DNA of 64,000 nucleotides from Syntrophomonadaceae bacterium (GCA_003567725.1 PWYU01000057.1:1-64000), one strand, 5' to 3'. Numbered from the stretch's first letter, positions 37,212-47,036 are shown. Numbers and translations: made by a program. Notes: a model not told the origin generated them from the letters alone.

Positions 37212-37749
37212 TACTTGACCCTCCTTCTGAAATTAAAAATCTCTACACAATACACTTTAAAGCCCTCGACGCTTTTCATTGATATTTTACTATAGAACCA
37301 CCTTCTTTATTATTTTTATCTAAAAAGCCTTGCCAGAAGCGATTCAGTTAAAAATATGAAGTAACTGTAAAGAAAATTAAGCTCATTAGTTAAAGATCAA
37401 AAAGTTAAAGCCAACAGAGGTTCTCAGTCCGGGTAGGTAAGACAGGCTTAAATGCACAAATATTTCTGATAATAATATGCTTTAGGCTAACACAAATTTT
37501 TTTAATAGTCAATACTGATTTTTTATTAAAATAACTATATACTGCTAAGTATCATATTGTTAAATAATGCTCAACTTTTTAGCTTAAATGTTCTCCAGTA
37601 AAGAAAAGCCGTGTAACCTTTACAAAAAGGCTTAAATTTTATTTCTTAATATGGCAGGAATGAGAAAAAAAATGGCGAAAAAAATATGTGAATAAACAAA
37701 ATCTTGACAATAGGATAAATTAGTTTAATTAACTAAAGGGAGGCAAAAA
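37212..37749. other. Divergent AT-rich promoter region between dctP and a thiolase gene
   Basis: About 540 very AT-rich bases containing promoters for both directions. The right end holds a promoter and dyad for the thiolase gene (37704-37736). No gene or repeat was found. Confidence 0.5.
37704..37736 (+). promoter_or_regulatory. Candidate promoter with overlapping dyad operator
   Basis: TTGACA at 37704-37709 is a perfect -35 box. A weak -10-like TTTAAT sits at 37724. TTAGTT-TAATT-AACTAA at 37720-37736 is a perfect 6-bp inverted repeat over the -10 region and just before the ribosome site GGGAGG, a plausible repressor site. Confidence 0.45.
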
Positions 37750-38946
37750 ATGTATTCAAAAGCATATATTCCGTACCGGGGTTACTACAGCACCCCGTTT
37801 TCCCGCTGGCAGGGAAGCCTGGCCAATGAAAATGCAATTGAACTGGGCGCAACTACAGCAAAAAGATGGTTTGGAGAAAAAAAGATCACGCCTGAAATTT
37901 TTGATTACCTGGTTTTTGGTAAAACAATCGGCCAACCTTACACCTTCTATTCATCACCCCTGGCGGCAGGAATGATGGGGGCGGAAAGAATTTCTGCAGT
38001 TCATATTTCTCAGGCCTGTTCAACCTCTACAACATGTATAAACATGGCTGCGATGGGAATCGAAACAGGGCTTCACGAAACCGTATTTTGTTTGATGGTC
38101 GATCGCACATCAAATGGGCCGCATACGGTCTGGCCCAATCTTTTTGGGCCCGGAGGGCAGGTCATTTCGGAAGATTGGGTGATGGATCATTTTGGCAAAG
38201 ATCCCTGGGGTGGGACCTCCATGATTGAGACCGCCGAGAACGTAGTTCGCATGGCCGGTAATATCACCAGGGAGCAGTGTGATAATGTAACCCTGAAAAG
38301 ATATGAACAGTACCAAGATGCAATAAAAAATGATCGGGAATTTCAAAAGCGCTATCTGTTTCCGGCAGAGTATACAATTAGCAGAAAAGAGAAGGGGTTG
38401 CTTGAGACTGATGAAGGGATAACCCGTACTTCGCAAGAAGGGCTGCAGAAGCTTAAACCGCTGCTTCCAGACGGGGTCCATACATTTGGATCACAAACCC
38501 ATCCGGCAGACGGTAATTGTGGATTAATAGTAACAAATAAGGAACAAGCTTCAGAATTAAGTGAAGATCCAAATCTAGAAATAAAGATTGTTGCTTATGG
38601 TTTTAGCCGGGCTCCAAAGGCACACATGGCGATTTCACCAGTTCCTTCTGCCAGGATGGCCCTGGAAAAGGCTGGCCTGAACATCAGTGATATCAAGGTA
38701 ATTAAAACCCACAACCCTTTTGCTGCCAATGATATTTACATGGCCAATGAATTTGGAATTGATGTAATGGGTTTTAACAATTACGGAAGCCCGATTATAT
38801 TTGGCCATCCTCAGGGCCCAACAGCGGGCCGTTGTATTATTGAGATGATTGAAGAACTGGTTATCTCAGGTGGGGGTTATGGTTTATTTACAGGCTGTGC
38901 TGCCGGCGATACCGGGGCAGCTATGGTTGTAAAAGTAAACGGTTAG
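37750..38946 (+). CDS. Thiolase-family acetyl-CoA acyltransferase
   Basis: The 398-residue protein has the nucleophile in HISQACSTSTTCINMAAMG near residue 97, THNPFAANDIYMANEFG near 320, FGHPQGPTAGRCIIEM near 355 and the last Cys in FTGCAAGDTGAA near 385. The GHPQGPTAG loop differs from the usual GHPIGATG, so its substrate may be unusual. It probably serves beta-oxidation of ring-cleavage products. The ATG follows AAGGGAGGCAAAAA. It stands alone, divergent from the TRAP operon. Confidence 0.87.
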   Translation: MYSKAYIPYRGYYSTPFSRWQGSLANENAIELGATTAKRWFGEKKITPEIFDYLVFGKTIGQPYTFYSSPLAAGMMGAERISAVHISQACSTSTTCINMAAMGIETGLHETVFCLMVDRTSNGPHTVWPNLFGPGGQVISEDWVMDHFGKDPWGGTSMIETAENVVRMAGNITREQCDNVTLKRYEQYQDAIKNDREFQKRYLFPAEYTISRKEKGLLETDEGITRTSQEGLQKLKPLLPDGVHTFGSQTHPADGNCGLIVTNKEQASELSEDPNLEIKIVAYGFSRAPKAHMAISPVPSARMALEKAGLNISDIKVIKTHNPFAANDIYMANEFGIDVMGFNNYGSPIIFGHPQGPTAGRCIIEMIEELVISGGGYGLFTGCAAGDTGAAMVVKVNG

Positions 38947-39344
38947 AGAGTACTACCTTAAACTGATTAAGTGATTAAACAGATTGTAGTGCTAAATCTA
39001 AAGACACGGGTGGCATGCTATTTTGTTGTACACCCGTGTTTAGTTTTATCCGAATTTACAGGGTGTGAATGTAATCCTGTTAATCTGTCCGGGGCTATAC
39101 AATGGTCTACGTTTTTATCAACAATAGCTATGGTTTCAGATTATTATTGCAGCGAAAAGCAAAAAGCCCGGCAGTTTCTTTAGGGAAAGGTCCGCTTGTC
39201 ACCGTAGCGAAGCAATAATCGGTCAGGGAAGACATTTTGATCATCCTCCTGGTATGGTAAATTATTGCATATAGCTCTAAACTGCTGCAGTGCTATTTAC
39301 TAAAACAGTTATTCGAGCGACACAGCGCTGATCAGGAATTATTA
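38947..39344. other. Gap with a terminator only
   Basis: About 400 bases without a supported gene. ACACGGGTG (39004-39012) pairs with CACCCGTGT (39031-39039), followed by TTAGTTTTA, a likely terminator for the thiolase gene. The remainder shows nothing clear. Confidence 0.5.
39004..39048 (+). terminator. Probable terminator of the thiolase gene
   Basis: A perfect 9-bp stem, ACACGGGTG with CACCCGTGT, around an 18-base loop and followed by a T-rich stretch. Confidence 0.55.
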
Positions 39345-39773
39345 TTATTTAATAATCATAAGATTATTGTTGAGGCAGTTGGCTACAGCATTGCTAACGC
39401 TGCCCAAAAGGACACCGCTGATTTTGCCCAGCCCTCTGCCTCCCAAAATTACAAGATCAAAATTTTCTTTTTGGGCAATTTCACAAATGATATCAGACGG
39501 GTTTCCTTTTTCCAGCCTGGTTTTTACTTTGACACCCTGTTCTTCGAAAGACTCCGCTGCTTTTTTTAAGACATTTTCCCCGGCATGGAGCAGTTCTTCT
39601 TCCTTTGTCCGGTAAGAGGCGAAGAAATCATATCCTTGTTGAGGATTGACTTCTATAACGTAAAGAACTGTAACTTCAGTATCAAACTTTTTGGCCAGCT
39701 TGATAGCCTGGTCGATTGTTTTAGCTGAATGCCTGGATCCATCCGTTGCCAGTAGTATTTTATCCATACCCAT
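39345..39773 (-). CDS. Universal stress protein (UspA family)
   Basis: The 142-residue protein has the UspA start MDKILLATDGSRHSAKTIDQ and the ATP-binding C-terminus LVILGGRGLGKISGVLLGSV. Such proteins bind ATP and help in stress and energy limitation; a specific role is not known. Single gene, ATG after AAAGGGTGTTGA. Confidence 0.92.
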   Translation of the reverse strand: MGMDKILLATDGSRHSAKTIDQAIKLAKKFDTEVTVLYVIEVNPQQGYDFFASYRTKEEELLHAGENVLKKAAESFEEQGVKVKTRLEKGNPSDIICEIAQKENFDLVILGGRGLGKISGVLLGSVSNAVANCLNNNLMIIK

Positions 39774-40399
39774 TCAACACCCTTTCATTTTAAATTTGCT
39801 ATCCATATGCCTGTTTTTTTGAAATACATAAAAAGCTGATAGCCTATTCCTATAAGCTAAGCAGAATAAGATTATTTGTAACCATTCAGCCTATTGTCCT
39901 TGTTGAATGATAACCATACCTTTTGGCTTAGCGGGCTAGGCCTGAGCAGTTACAATTATTTTTAATGGGGCAGGGTTTAGGAAAAGACGGTTGAATGATA
40001 AATTACATTAATCACCCGCTTACCGCTTATATCTACCTTGACTGGTCCAAAAGTAGGATTATGCTCTAATTGCTTGATTTAATTTAGTTTTAAGGACTAG
40101 AGCATGCTTGCAACATTAGTATACAGTAAATTTAGAATATAAACAAGGATATCAAACATAAATATAATGCCTGAAAGTATTATGAACCGGTTTGATGTCA
40201 AAACTGGCTTGTCCAGGTTGAGCTTGACAATAATTTACATTGTTTTGATTTGTAAAAAAGTAACCCTACAGCCTGTGCTGTCATGATACAGTAAAGCTCA
40301 GTAAAGAAAGCTGAAGCGGGCACAGTTTTTTCAGCTGGCAACCGCAGCTAAATATGGTTGAGTTGATATAAAAAAATAAGTTCAACGGTCCATTTATGG
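39774..40399. other. Gap holding a short repeat copy
   Basis: About 626 AT-rich bases without a supported gene. It contains the MITE-like copy at 39878-39953. ACTGGCTTGTCCAGGTTGAG near 40205 resembles ACTGGCCCGTCCAGGTTAGG near 63179, possibly another short repeat. Confidence 0.5.
39878..39953 (+). repeat. MITE-like dispersed repeat, copy 2 (short form)
   Basis: The 76-base element has imperfect ends GTAACCATTCAGCCT and AGGCCTGAGCAGTTAC. It contains TGTCCTTGTTGAATGATAAC, as in copy 1 at 501, and lacks the middle hairpin part of the 47100 copy. Confidence 0.65.
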
Positions 40400-40927
40400 T
40401 CAATTATCTGCTTTGCCAATGTTCTGCTCAAGGTAAGTATTGGCCATTTCCCGGTAATATTCAGCGCTTGATTCCACCCACATCAGCGAGGCTCCGGCAA
40501 TTTCTTTTTTCACCCTGGCTGGAGTGCCGGCGGCCAGGTGTCGGGGCGGAATTTCCATATGGTCTGATACAACGCTGCCAGCCGCCACCATGGCCTGCTC
40601 ACCGATTACACTAAAGTCCAGCAATACGGCATTAAGGCCAATTATTGCGCCGTTCTTAACGGTGCAATTGTGCAGGACCGATCCGTGGGCCACGGTAACC
40701 TTATCTCCGATGATAGTTTCACCTTCGGCCATAGTGTGGACGACCACATTATCCTGGATACTGGTATTTTTACCGACGATGATACGGCCAAAATCGCCGC
40801 GCAGGACGGCCCCAAACCAGATGCTGGCTCCTTCTTCGATTACTACATCGCCAATAATTGCTGCGGTAGGAGCTATAAAAACCCCGGTAGCGATTTGCGG
40901 TTTTTTTCCGCTAAATTCCATGATCAT
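40400..40927 (-). CDS. Gamma-carbonic-anhydrase-like hexapeptide-repeat protein
   Basis: The 175-residue protein is made of left-handed beta-helix repeats (IAPTAAIIGDVVIEEGASIW and on). The three His of the gamma-class metal site can be seen in VVVHTMAEG and VAHGSVLHNC. It could be a carbonic anhydrase or a related metal-binding or acyltransferase-like trimer; many such proteins are uncharacterised. ATG after AGGAGAAATTC with a long spacer. Confidence 0.88.
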   Translation of the reverse strand: MIMEFSGKKPQIATGVFIAPTAAIIGDVVIEEGASIWFGAVLRGDFGRIIVGKNTSIQDNVVVHTMAEGETIIGDKVTVAHGSVLHNCTVKNGAIIGLNAVLLDFSVIGEQAMVAAGSVVSDHMEIPPRHLAAGTPARVKKEIAGASLMWVESSAEYYREMANTYLEQNIGKADN

Positions 40928-41061
40928 AGTAAAGAATTTCTCCTTTCTTTCTGAAATGGCAGGTTAAAGCCTTTTCAGGTGCGGGATTAATAGCTGCTAT
41001 TGTTTCTTTTCAGGTTGCCGGCATTTATTTATTTATGAGGTGAAAACAATTAAAACAAGAT

Positions 41062-41463
41062 TTATTTCCTGAAGACAGTTCCCCTTAAAAAAGCTACCTT
41101 TTCTTCGCCCCGGTATACAGTCATCCGGTATATTCCAGTAGAGCGGGTCAGATGTTCTTCTTCTGCTATGGCGGTTAATTGGTCACCGCTGACGGTTCCT
41201 TTGACGTAGTTAATGCTAATGTGCATGGCCAGGGCCGTTCCCCGGGTGTTTGAGGCCAGCCCAAAAGCGGTGTCGGCCAGGGTAAAAATGGCTCCGCCGT
41301 GTGTCACACCGTTAAAATTATGCATATCCGGGGTCACGAACATGCTTACCCGGGCATAACCGGCCCGGACATCTTCAAGTTCAATTCCGAGCTTACAGGG
41401 GAAGCGATCTTCTTTGTATCGTTCCCTTAACATTTTTGAGCGGTCTGTTTCCCGGTAATGCAA
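41062..41463 (-). CDS. PaaI-family hotdog thioesterase
   Basis: The 133-residue protein shows the PaaI pattern HNFNGVTHGGAIFTLADTAF with the catalytic Asp, then ALAMHISINYVKG. PaaI-type enzymes hydrolyse phenylacetyl- or other aryl-CoA thioesters to release trapped CoA, which fits an aromatic degrader. I take TTG at 41463, seven bases after GGGAGG; a TTG at 41490 would add nine residues upstream of that site. Confidence 0.88.
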   Translation of the reverse strand: MHYRETDRSKMLRERYKEDRFPCKLGIELEDVRAGYARVSMFVTPDMHNFNGVTHGGAIFTLADTAFGLASNTRGTALAMHISINYVKGTVSGDQLTAIAEEEHLTRSTGIYRMTVYRGEEKVAFLRGTVFRK

Positions 41464-41551
41464 ATTAAATCCTCCCAGCCTTCGGTGCAAGCTAATTTAA
41501 GTATACTTGATGTTTGACTAGTTTGAAAGTCCCGTCATTTTTAGAATCACC

Positions 41552-41712
41552 GAACGATAATTATGCCCTGTGGCAGGGTCTGAGCAACACGCTCAGTATC
41601 GCCAGATGTAGTTTTAATCACGTGTCTGGCGCGAATCGAAGGACCGAATACCGGTCTGTTGTCCTGAACTACCAGGATGCATGATGTCTATTGAACACGT
41701 GAGGATGTCACG
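41552..41712 (+). repeat. Hairpin-rich repeat, copy 1: possible right end and RNA scaffold of an IS200/IS605-type element
   Basis: About 160 bases closely match the reverse complement of 62452-62611. The segment folds into successive hairpins: CCCTGTGGCAGGG, CTGAGC with GCTCAG, CGCCAGA with TCTGGCG, and ACGTGA with TCACGT at the end. Similarity stops at GAGGATGTCAC, suggesting an element boundary. No transposase gene is attached here. Confidence 0.55.
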
Positions 41713-41756
41713 TAATTCAATGCTTAAAACAGATGAAATTTTAACCGTAATAAGCA

Positions 41757-41781
41757 AACCCCGGCTTAAAAAACCGGGGTT
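41757..41781 (-). terminator. Terminator after copA
   Basis: AACCCCGG and CCGGGGTT form a perfect 8-bp stem around a 9-base loop, 36 bases past the copA stop. The T-run lies in the loop on the minus strand. Confidence 0.6.
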
Positions 41782-41817
41782 AATTTAAAAAGTTAGAGGA
41801 GTAAAGTAAAATCTAAG

Positions 41818-44331
41818 CTACTGATGTTTAAAACCGGGATCCAGATTGATTTTTCTCAGCCGCAGTGAATTAAGGACCACATTCAAAGAGCTGGCCGCCA
41901 TCGCTCCAGCCCCGATAATGGGGTGGAGTAAACCCAGGAAAGCTACCGGTATGGCAATACTGTTATAAAACCAGGCCCAGAAATAATTCTGGCGGATTTT
42001 CTTGAAAGTGGCCTGAGACAGCTTGATCGCTGAAACTACAGCTCCCAAATCTCCACGCACCAGGGTAATATCGGCCGCCTCAATGGCTACGTCAGTTCCG
42101 GTGCCGATAGCTATTCCCACATTAGCCTGTTTTAAAGCCGGGGCATCGTTGATGCCATCCCCTACCATGGCCACCATCTTATATTGATCCTGCAGTCTTT
42201 TTATTTCATCCACTTTGCCTTCGGGAAGGACTTCGGCCAGGACTTTGCTGATGCCAATCTGCCGGGCAATCGCATTTGCCGTGGTCCAATTATCACCGGT
42301 TATCATGGCTGTTTTGAAGCCCATTCGCTCAAGCTCCTTTGCAGCAGCGGCACTTTCGTCCTTGATCGTATCAGCTACCGCAACAATGCCCGCCAGTTTA
42401 CCGTCAATTGCAGTAAGAATAGCAGTCTTCCCTTCGGCTTCTAGTTTTTCCATCGTACTGCCGGCATTATTCATCTTAACCTCACGGCTTTCAATTAAAC
42501 GCTTGCTACCGACCAGTACATTCTTACCTTCGATCCTGCCTTCGACCCCCTGACCGGTCAGCGAGCTAAATTCACTAACTTCTCCCGGTTTAATACCGTC
42601 ATTTGATGCCTTTTCAACTACCGCAGAGCCAAGAGGATGTTCCGAAACCGCTTCCACTCCGGCGGCATAATAAAGAAGCTCTTTTTGATTATAGCTGTTA
42701 ATCGGAATAATATCTGTAACCTGGGGTTTGCCCCTGGTCAGGGTGCCCGTTTTATCAAAAGCAACTATCTTAATATCTTTCATGGTCTGGATGGCCTCGC
42801 CGCTTCTGATCAAAATTCCCTTTTCAGCGCCCATTCCACTGCCGACCATCAGGGCTGTTGGGGTAGCCAGTCCCAAAGCGCATGGACAGGAAATTACCAG
42901 GACCGCTGTTGCCGCCATAAAGGCCAGGGTGATGGTTGGGGCATCAAGATTAGCCCAGGGGGGATTAAAAAAAGCAACAATTGAACCGTGAAAATCAGGA
43001 AAGAGCAACCATGAAGTAAATGAAGCCATAGCAATAATAATCACCACAGGAACAAAATATCCGGTAATCCGATCAGCAAATTCCTGGATGGGAACCTTGG
43101 AACCCTGGCATTCCTCAACCATTTTTATTACCTGGGCCAGGAAAGTATCTTTTCCAATTTTAGTAGCCTTGACCTTAAGAGCTCCCTGGCGATTGATGGT
43201 TGCTCCGATTACCTCATCGCCTTCCTTTTTTTCAACAGGCATAGATTCACCGGTAGCCATGGATTCATCAATACTGCTCTGGCCACTAATCACGATCCCG
43301 TCGGTAGGGATTTTCTCCCCAGGCCGGATGACCATGATCTGGCCCGGGCTAAGCTCTTCAAGGGGTATTTCCTTTTCTTCATCCTTATCAATGATGCGAG
43401 CTGTTTTTGCTTCCATGGCCAGTAATTTTTTTATCGCCTGCGAAGCTCTCCCTTTGGATTTTGTTTCCAGGAAACGCCCCACCAGATGCAGGGCCATAAT
43501 ACTGGCCGCCATTTCAACAAAAGTCGTCAGAGGGAACCAGAAACTAAGCACACTGAGCAGGTAAGGCGGAGCCGACCCCATGGTAATCAAGGTGTCCATA
43601 TTGGCACTGCCTCTTTTTAAGGCTATCAGGGTGCCCCGGTGGGTATCGTAACCGGCAATAAAGATGGCCGGAAAAGCGAGAATCAGGGTAATTTCGAAAT
43701 ATGCTGGAATGGAAACTACAAACATATGAATCATCATCAGGATCATGATTACGCCGGCGAAACAAACGGCAAACCACATCTTACCCGCTGCCCGCTTGAT
43801 TGTAGCCTCATCGCGATCAATTTCACTCTTCTTCTCTCCGGTAGCAGTTCCCTTAGCTTTTTCAAACTCATCGGAGCCATCTTCAATTATCATTCTGTAT
43901 CCGGCACTTTCAACCAGGTTTGACAAGACTGCCGGACCGGTTTGATTTTTGTTATATTTTACTGCTGCTTTTTCAGCAGCAAAATTAATTGATGCTTCGA
44001 TAACTCCGGTTTCATTCTGTAAGGTGGCTTCCAAGCCCCGGGCACAGGAGGCACAGCTCATTCCCTCTATTCTAAAAACTGCATCAATTAGCGGATCGGT
44101 TTTAAGTTCATCCTCACTGCCTTCAAGAGTACCTTCAAAACCGGTATCTTTAACTGTTTGCAGAATTTGCGCACTGTTAACAGTATCAGAGTCATAGCTT
44201 ACATGAGCCTTGGCGGATGCAAAATTCACCGAAGCTTCTTCCACACCCGGCTTTTCCTGAAGCGCTTTTTCCAGGCTCCGGGAACAGCTAGCACAGCTCA
44301 TACCATCGATTAACAAAGTTATTTTTTTCAT
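41818..44331 (-). CDS. copA: Cu(+)-transporting P1B-type ATPase
   Basis: The 837-residue pump has two N-terminal heavy-metal domains, each with GMSCASC (residues about 9 and 88), the intramembrane CPCALG metal site near residue 482, the phosphorylation motif DKTGTLT near 521, the [11 protein letters not shown] hinge near 735 and [10 protein letters not shown] in the nucleotide domain. It exports monovalent copper from the cytoplasm using ATP. It lies 42 bases after the rrf2 gene and is probably co-transcribed with it and cysK. Confidence 0.95.
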   Translation of the reverse strand: MKKITLLIDGMSCASCSRSLEKALQEKPGVEEASVNFASAKAHVSYDSDTVNSAQILQTVKDTGFEGTLEGSEDELKTDPLIDAVFRIEGMSCASCARGLEATLQNETGVIEASINFAAEKAAVKYNKNQTGPAVLSNLVESAGYRMIIEDGSDEFEKAKGTATGEKKSEIDRDEATIKRAAGKMWFAVCFAGVIMILMMIHMFVVSIPAYFEITLILAFPAIFIAGYDTHRGTLIALKRGSANMDTLITMGSAPPYLLSVLSFWFPLTTFVEMAASIMALHLVGRFLETKSKGRASQAIKKLLAMEAKTARIIDKDEEKEIPLEELSPGQIMVIRPGEKIPTDGIVISGQSSIDESMATGESMPVEKKEGDEVIGATINRQGALKVKATKIGKDTFLAQVIKMVEECQGSKVPIQEFADRITGYFVPVVIIIAMASFTSWLLFPDFHGSIVAFFNPPWANLDAPTITLAFMAATAVLVISCPCALGLATPTALMVGSGMGAEKGILIRSGEAIQTMKDIKIVAFDKTGTLTRGKPQVTDIIPINSYNQKELLYYAAGVEAVSEHPLGSAVVEKASNDGIKPGEVSEFSSLTGQGVEGRIEGKNVLVGSKRLIESREVKMNNAGSTMEKLEAEGKTAILTAIDGKLAGIVAVADTIKDESAAAAKELERMGFKTAMITGDNWTTANAIARQIGISKVLAEVLPEGKVDEIKRLQDQYKMVAMVGDGINDAPALKQANVGIAIGTGTDVAIEAADITLVRGDLGAVVSAIKLSQATFKKIRQNYFWAWFYNSIAIPVAFLGLLHPIIGAGAMAASSLNVVLNSLRLRKINLDPGFKHQ

Positions 44332-44373
44332 TTAAAATAAACCTCGCCTTTCATAATACATCCAACCATAAAG

Positions 44374-44826
44374 CTATTCTTTCTCCGTTGATTGATCTTT
44401 TTTCATCGTCTGATGGATCAATCTCTGTCTTTCAGCCAGTTCAGCCAGCGAAATTTTGCTAAGCTCATTATAAATAGCTTCTTTCAAACCAACCCAAACC
44501 TTGCGGGTAACACAATTATCAATCCGTTGGCAAGTATCAGGATTATCAACACAGTCAACCGGAGAAAGAGAACCTTCCACTGTCTTAACAATATCATACA
44601 TATTGATTTCTTGCGGCGGTTTAGCCAGAACATACCCGCCCTTGCTGCCTTTGTGGGTCTTGACATAACCACTGATCCGCAAAGGAAACATCACCTGCTC
44701 CAGGTATTTTAAAGATATCTCCTGCCTGGCTGCAACATCTTTTAACTTAACTGGCTTTTGTCCATATTCCAAAGCCAGCTCCACCAGCGCCCGGGCCGCA
44801 TAACGGGATTTTGTTGAAAGCTGCAT
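44374..44826 (-). CDS. Rrf2-family transcription regulator (IscR/CymR-like)
   Basis: The 150-residue protein has the Rrf2 start MQLSTKSRYAARALVELALE, a winged helix (LKDVAARQEISLKYLEQVM) and three Cys in VDCVDNPDTCQRIDNC, which could hold an Fe-S cluster as in IscR. CymR, the cysteine regulator of Firmicutes, lacks these Cys and works with CysK. The cysK gene lies just upstream, so control of sulfur or Fe-S metabolism is likely. ATG after AGGAGGATTAGATA. Confidence 0.9.
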   Translation of the reverse strand: MQLSTKSRYAARALVELALEYGQKPVKLKDVAARQEISLKYLEQVMFPLRISGYVKTHKGSKGGYVLAKPPQEINMYDIVKTVEGSLSPVDCVDNPDTCQRIDNCVTRKVWVGLKEAIYNELSKISLAELAERQRLIHQTMKKDQSTEKE

Positions 44827-44883
44827 TATCTAATCCTCCTTAATTACCCTCCTGTTAAAATGAAAACCGTCTTTACTAACTGC

Positions 44884-45816
44884 TCAACCTTCTAAATCAT
44901 TAAACAAAGCTGTCGACATATACCGTTCAGCGAGATCAGGAAAAATTGTTACTACCAGCTTTCCTTTATTCTCAAAACGCCCGGCAACCTGCAGCGCGGC
45001 AGCACATGCTGCCCCGGAAGAAATACCGACGAATAGCCCTTCTTCTTTAAACAGCCGAGTAGCCATTTCCAGGGCATCTTGATCAGAAATTTTTATGATT
45101 TCATCCAGCAAATCCAGGCGCATAATCTCGGGGATAAAACCGGCCCCTATACCCTGGATTTTATGAGGAGCAGGGTTTCCCCCTGAAAGAACAGGTGAAG
45201 CCTCAGGCTCAACAGCCACCGTTTCTAAGGAAGGTTTTCTTTCTTTTAAAACTTCAGTAACCCCGGTGATGGTGCCTCCTGTTCCTACTCCACTAACCAG
45301 AATGTCTATTTTCCCTTCGGTGTCAGTCCAAATTTCCTCTGCCGTAGTCTGGCGGTGCGCCTCAGGATTGGCAGGATTGGAAAACTGAAGAGGGATAAAA
45401 TAGCGATCATCATGATCGGCTAATTCCCGGGCTTTATTTACAGCACCGTTCATACCTTTTTCGCCAGGCGTAAGAATCAGCTCTGCACCCAGTTTTCTTA
45501 GCAACCTGATTCTTTCTAAGCTCATCGTTTCGGGCATGGTCAGGGTCAATTTATAACCTTTTACAGCGCACACTATGGCTAACCCGATACCAGTATTTCC
45601 GCTGGTAGGTTCCAGGATTACTGTTTCCGGGCCAATTAAACCCTTTTTTTCTGCAGCTTCAATCATACTCATAGCAATCCTGTCTTTAATACTGCCACCC
45701 GGGTTATAAGACTCGATCTTAGCCACAACATCTGCACTGCAACCCCCGGTCAGTTTCTTTAAATATACCATTGGAGTTTTGCCGATCAGTTCAGTTACAT
45801 CATTAGCAATGTTCAT
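44884..45816 (-). CDS. cysK: Cysteine synthase (O-acetylserine sulfhydrylase)
   Basis: The 310-residue PLP enzyme has the Lys in [20 protein letters not shown] near residue 42, the [12 protein letters not shown] loop near 68, [14 protein letters not shown] for phosphate binding and [18 protein letters not shown] near the end. It makes cysteine from O-acetylserine and sulfide. It heads a likely cysK-rrf2-copA operon. ATG after GGAGGGTTAAA. Confidence 0.95.
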   Translation of the reverse strand: MNIANDVTELIGKTPMVYLKKLTGGCSADVVAKIESYNPGGSIKDRIAMSMIEAAEKKGLIGPETVILEPTSGNTGIGLAIVCAVKGYKLTLTMPETMSLERIRLLRKLGAELILTPGEKGMNGAVNKARELADHDDRYFIPLQFSNPANPEAHRQTTAEEIWTDTEGKIDILVSGVGTGGTITGVTEVLKERKPSLETVAVEPEASPVLSGGNPAPHKIQGIGAGFIPEIMRLDLLDEIIKISDQDALEMATRLFKEEGLFVGISSGAACAAALQVAGRFENKGKLVVTIFPDLAERYMSTALFNDLEG

Positions 45817-45883
45817 TTTAACCCTCCAAATTTTAACCCTGCTCCAGTTTTTCTACTAAATATATAGGTTATCTTTTATTATT

Positions 45884-46342
45884 CTAAGGAATTTTCCCTG
45901 AAATGTCAACTTTAGTCCTGATTGAAGTAGAAATAATATGAATATCCTTCACAAAACCGCGATGGCCGCCTATTTCAACCTGGTCACCAATCTTTACCGG
46001 CCGCTCGCCCATCAAAAAGAGGCCCGAAATCAAGTTGCCGATAATACTCTGGCTGGCAAAACCTAAGGCCAGGGCTACAATCCCTCCGCCCACCATCAGG
46101 CCGGAAGGTTCAATACCGATAGTAGATATAATTCAGAGCACAGCAATGACCATAATTCCATAACACACCAATTTAGTGATCATTTCCAGGTGTTCTTTCT
46201 TCATCTTGTCTTTAATAGTACGTCGTAACTGAACGGTGATTATTTTAGAGAAGATCAGGGAAACCTGGAATATAATAAATGCGATTATTAAGTTAAGCCA
46301 GGTTACGTCGGCATATAAAGTACGGTTTAGCCATTCAATCAT
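45884..46342 (-). pseudogene. Truncated MscS-type mechanosensitive channel gene with in-frame TGA
   Basis: From ATG at 46342 (GGAGGAGGGGTTTTG before it) the frame encodes an MscS-like N-terminus, meets TGA at 46133-46135 after MVIAVL, and continues in the same frame as IISTIGIEPSGL and GGIVALALGFASQSIIGNLI, the pore-helix motif. It then stops at 45884 just after the start of the cytoplasmic beta domain, losing roughly the last third. The combination of the stop and the truncation indicates a decayed gene. Confidence 0.75.
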
Positions 46343-46345
46343 CAA

Positions 46346-46656
46346 AACCCCTCCTCCATAGCTGTCTTTGCCGGCAGGCCTATTAACCTCGGAGTAAACT
46401 GTTCCAAAGCTTTATACATACCTTTATTTAGAGGTTCGTCGATAAAGTTAGTATCTGCGTTCCAGAGGTAACCGGCAATTGCTCTATGTTTTTCTTATGA
46501 ACAGCCGGGAGCATCCAAAAACTGGAGCCGTCTAGAACTTAAAAACCGCGAATACGGGCTACACGATATATTTTGAAATATCAATTTGTTTATATTCATT
46601 ACAATATCGATTTATTATGGTATAATCATGTTTAAAGATTATAGAAAGGACTGATT
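46346..46656. other. Gap with a promoter
   Basis: About 310 bases between the mscS relic and the zinc-ribbon gene. The right end contains TTACAA (46599) and TATAAT (46621) with a 16-base spacer, a good sigma-A type promoter for the plus-strand gene. No gene is supported. Confidence 0.55.
46599..46626 (+). promoter_or_regulatory. Sigma-A-type promoter of the small zinc-ribbon-like gene
   Basis: TTACAA and a perfect TATAAT are 16 bases apart. A start of transcription near 46633 leaves a short leader with AGAAAGGA at 46643-46650. Confidence 0.6.
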
Positions 46657-46659
46657 ATC

Positions 46660-46989
46660 ATTAAGATTGAACTTCAAAAAAGCCAGGTAGTATTATCGCC
46701 GGAGAATGATGAAGAGAAAGCCAAACTAACCGCTTTATGGAAAATATTGGTGGATTGTGTTGGAGACAGCAGGAAACTCGTGCCGGTAGGTGAGTTTATT
46801 CCCCAAAAAAATAATCAGGGCGCTTCTTTTCACATCGAAGGCCTTGATCCGCAGGACAATTCTTTTGTCGAAGTAAAGGCAGAAGAAGATGCTCAGGTTT
46901 ATTGCAGGACCTGTAACAAACTGCAAAGCTTAAAAGCTGGGGAGGTTATCCCCATTTGCTGCGGTAAGATGATGAGCATCATCGATTAA
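46660..46989 (+). CDS. Small uncharacterised protein with C-terminal Cys motif
   Basis: About 109 residues with C-terminal YCRTCNKLQSLKAG and PICCGKMM, four cysteines in a zinc-ribbon or rubredoxin-like arrangement. I do not recognise the family. The nearest usual start is TTG at 46747, but the frame is open upstream and reads IKIELQKSQVVLSPENDEEK. AGAAAGGA lies six to nine bases before ATC (46657) and ATT (46660), and the promoter lies just upstream, so a non-AUG start there is likely. A strong terminator follows. Confidence 0.65.
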   Translation: MKIELQKSQVVLSPENDEEKAKLTALWKILVDCVGDSRKLVPVGEFIPQKNNQGASFHIEGLDPQDNSFVEVKAEEDAQVYCRTCNKLQSLKAGEVIPICCGKMMSIID

Positions 46990-47036
46990 AAGTACGGTTA
47001 AAAAAGAGAACAAAGTGTGGATCCTTGCATTAACTT

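Noticed and set aside
46133-46135. TGA in mscS as a selenocysteine codon
   Set aside because: It is in a membrane helix with no catalytic Cys in the family, no SECIS-like hairpin follows, and the gene is also truncated at its end.
46628-46654. Leader peptide of eight codons before the small Cys-motif gene
   Set aside because: The promoter at 46599-46626 would start transcription downstream of this ATG, so it is probably not in the message.
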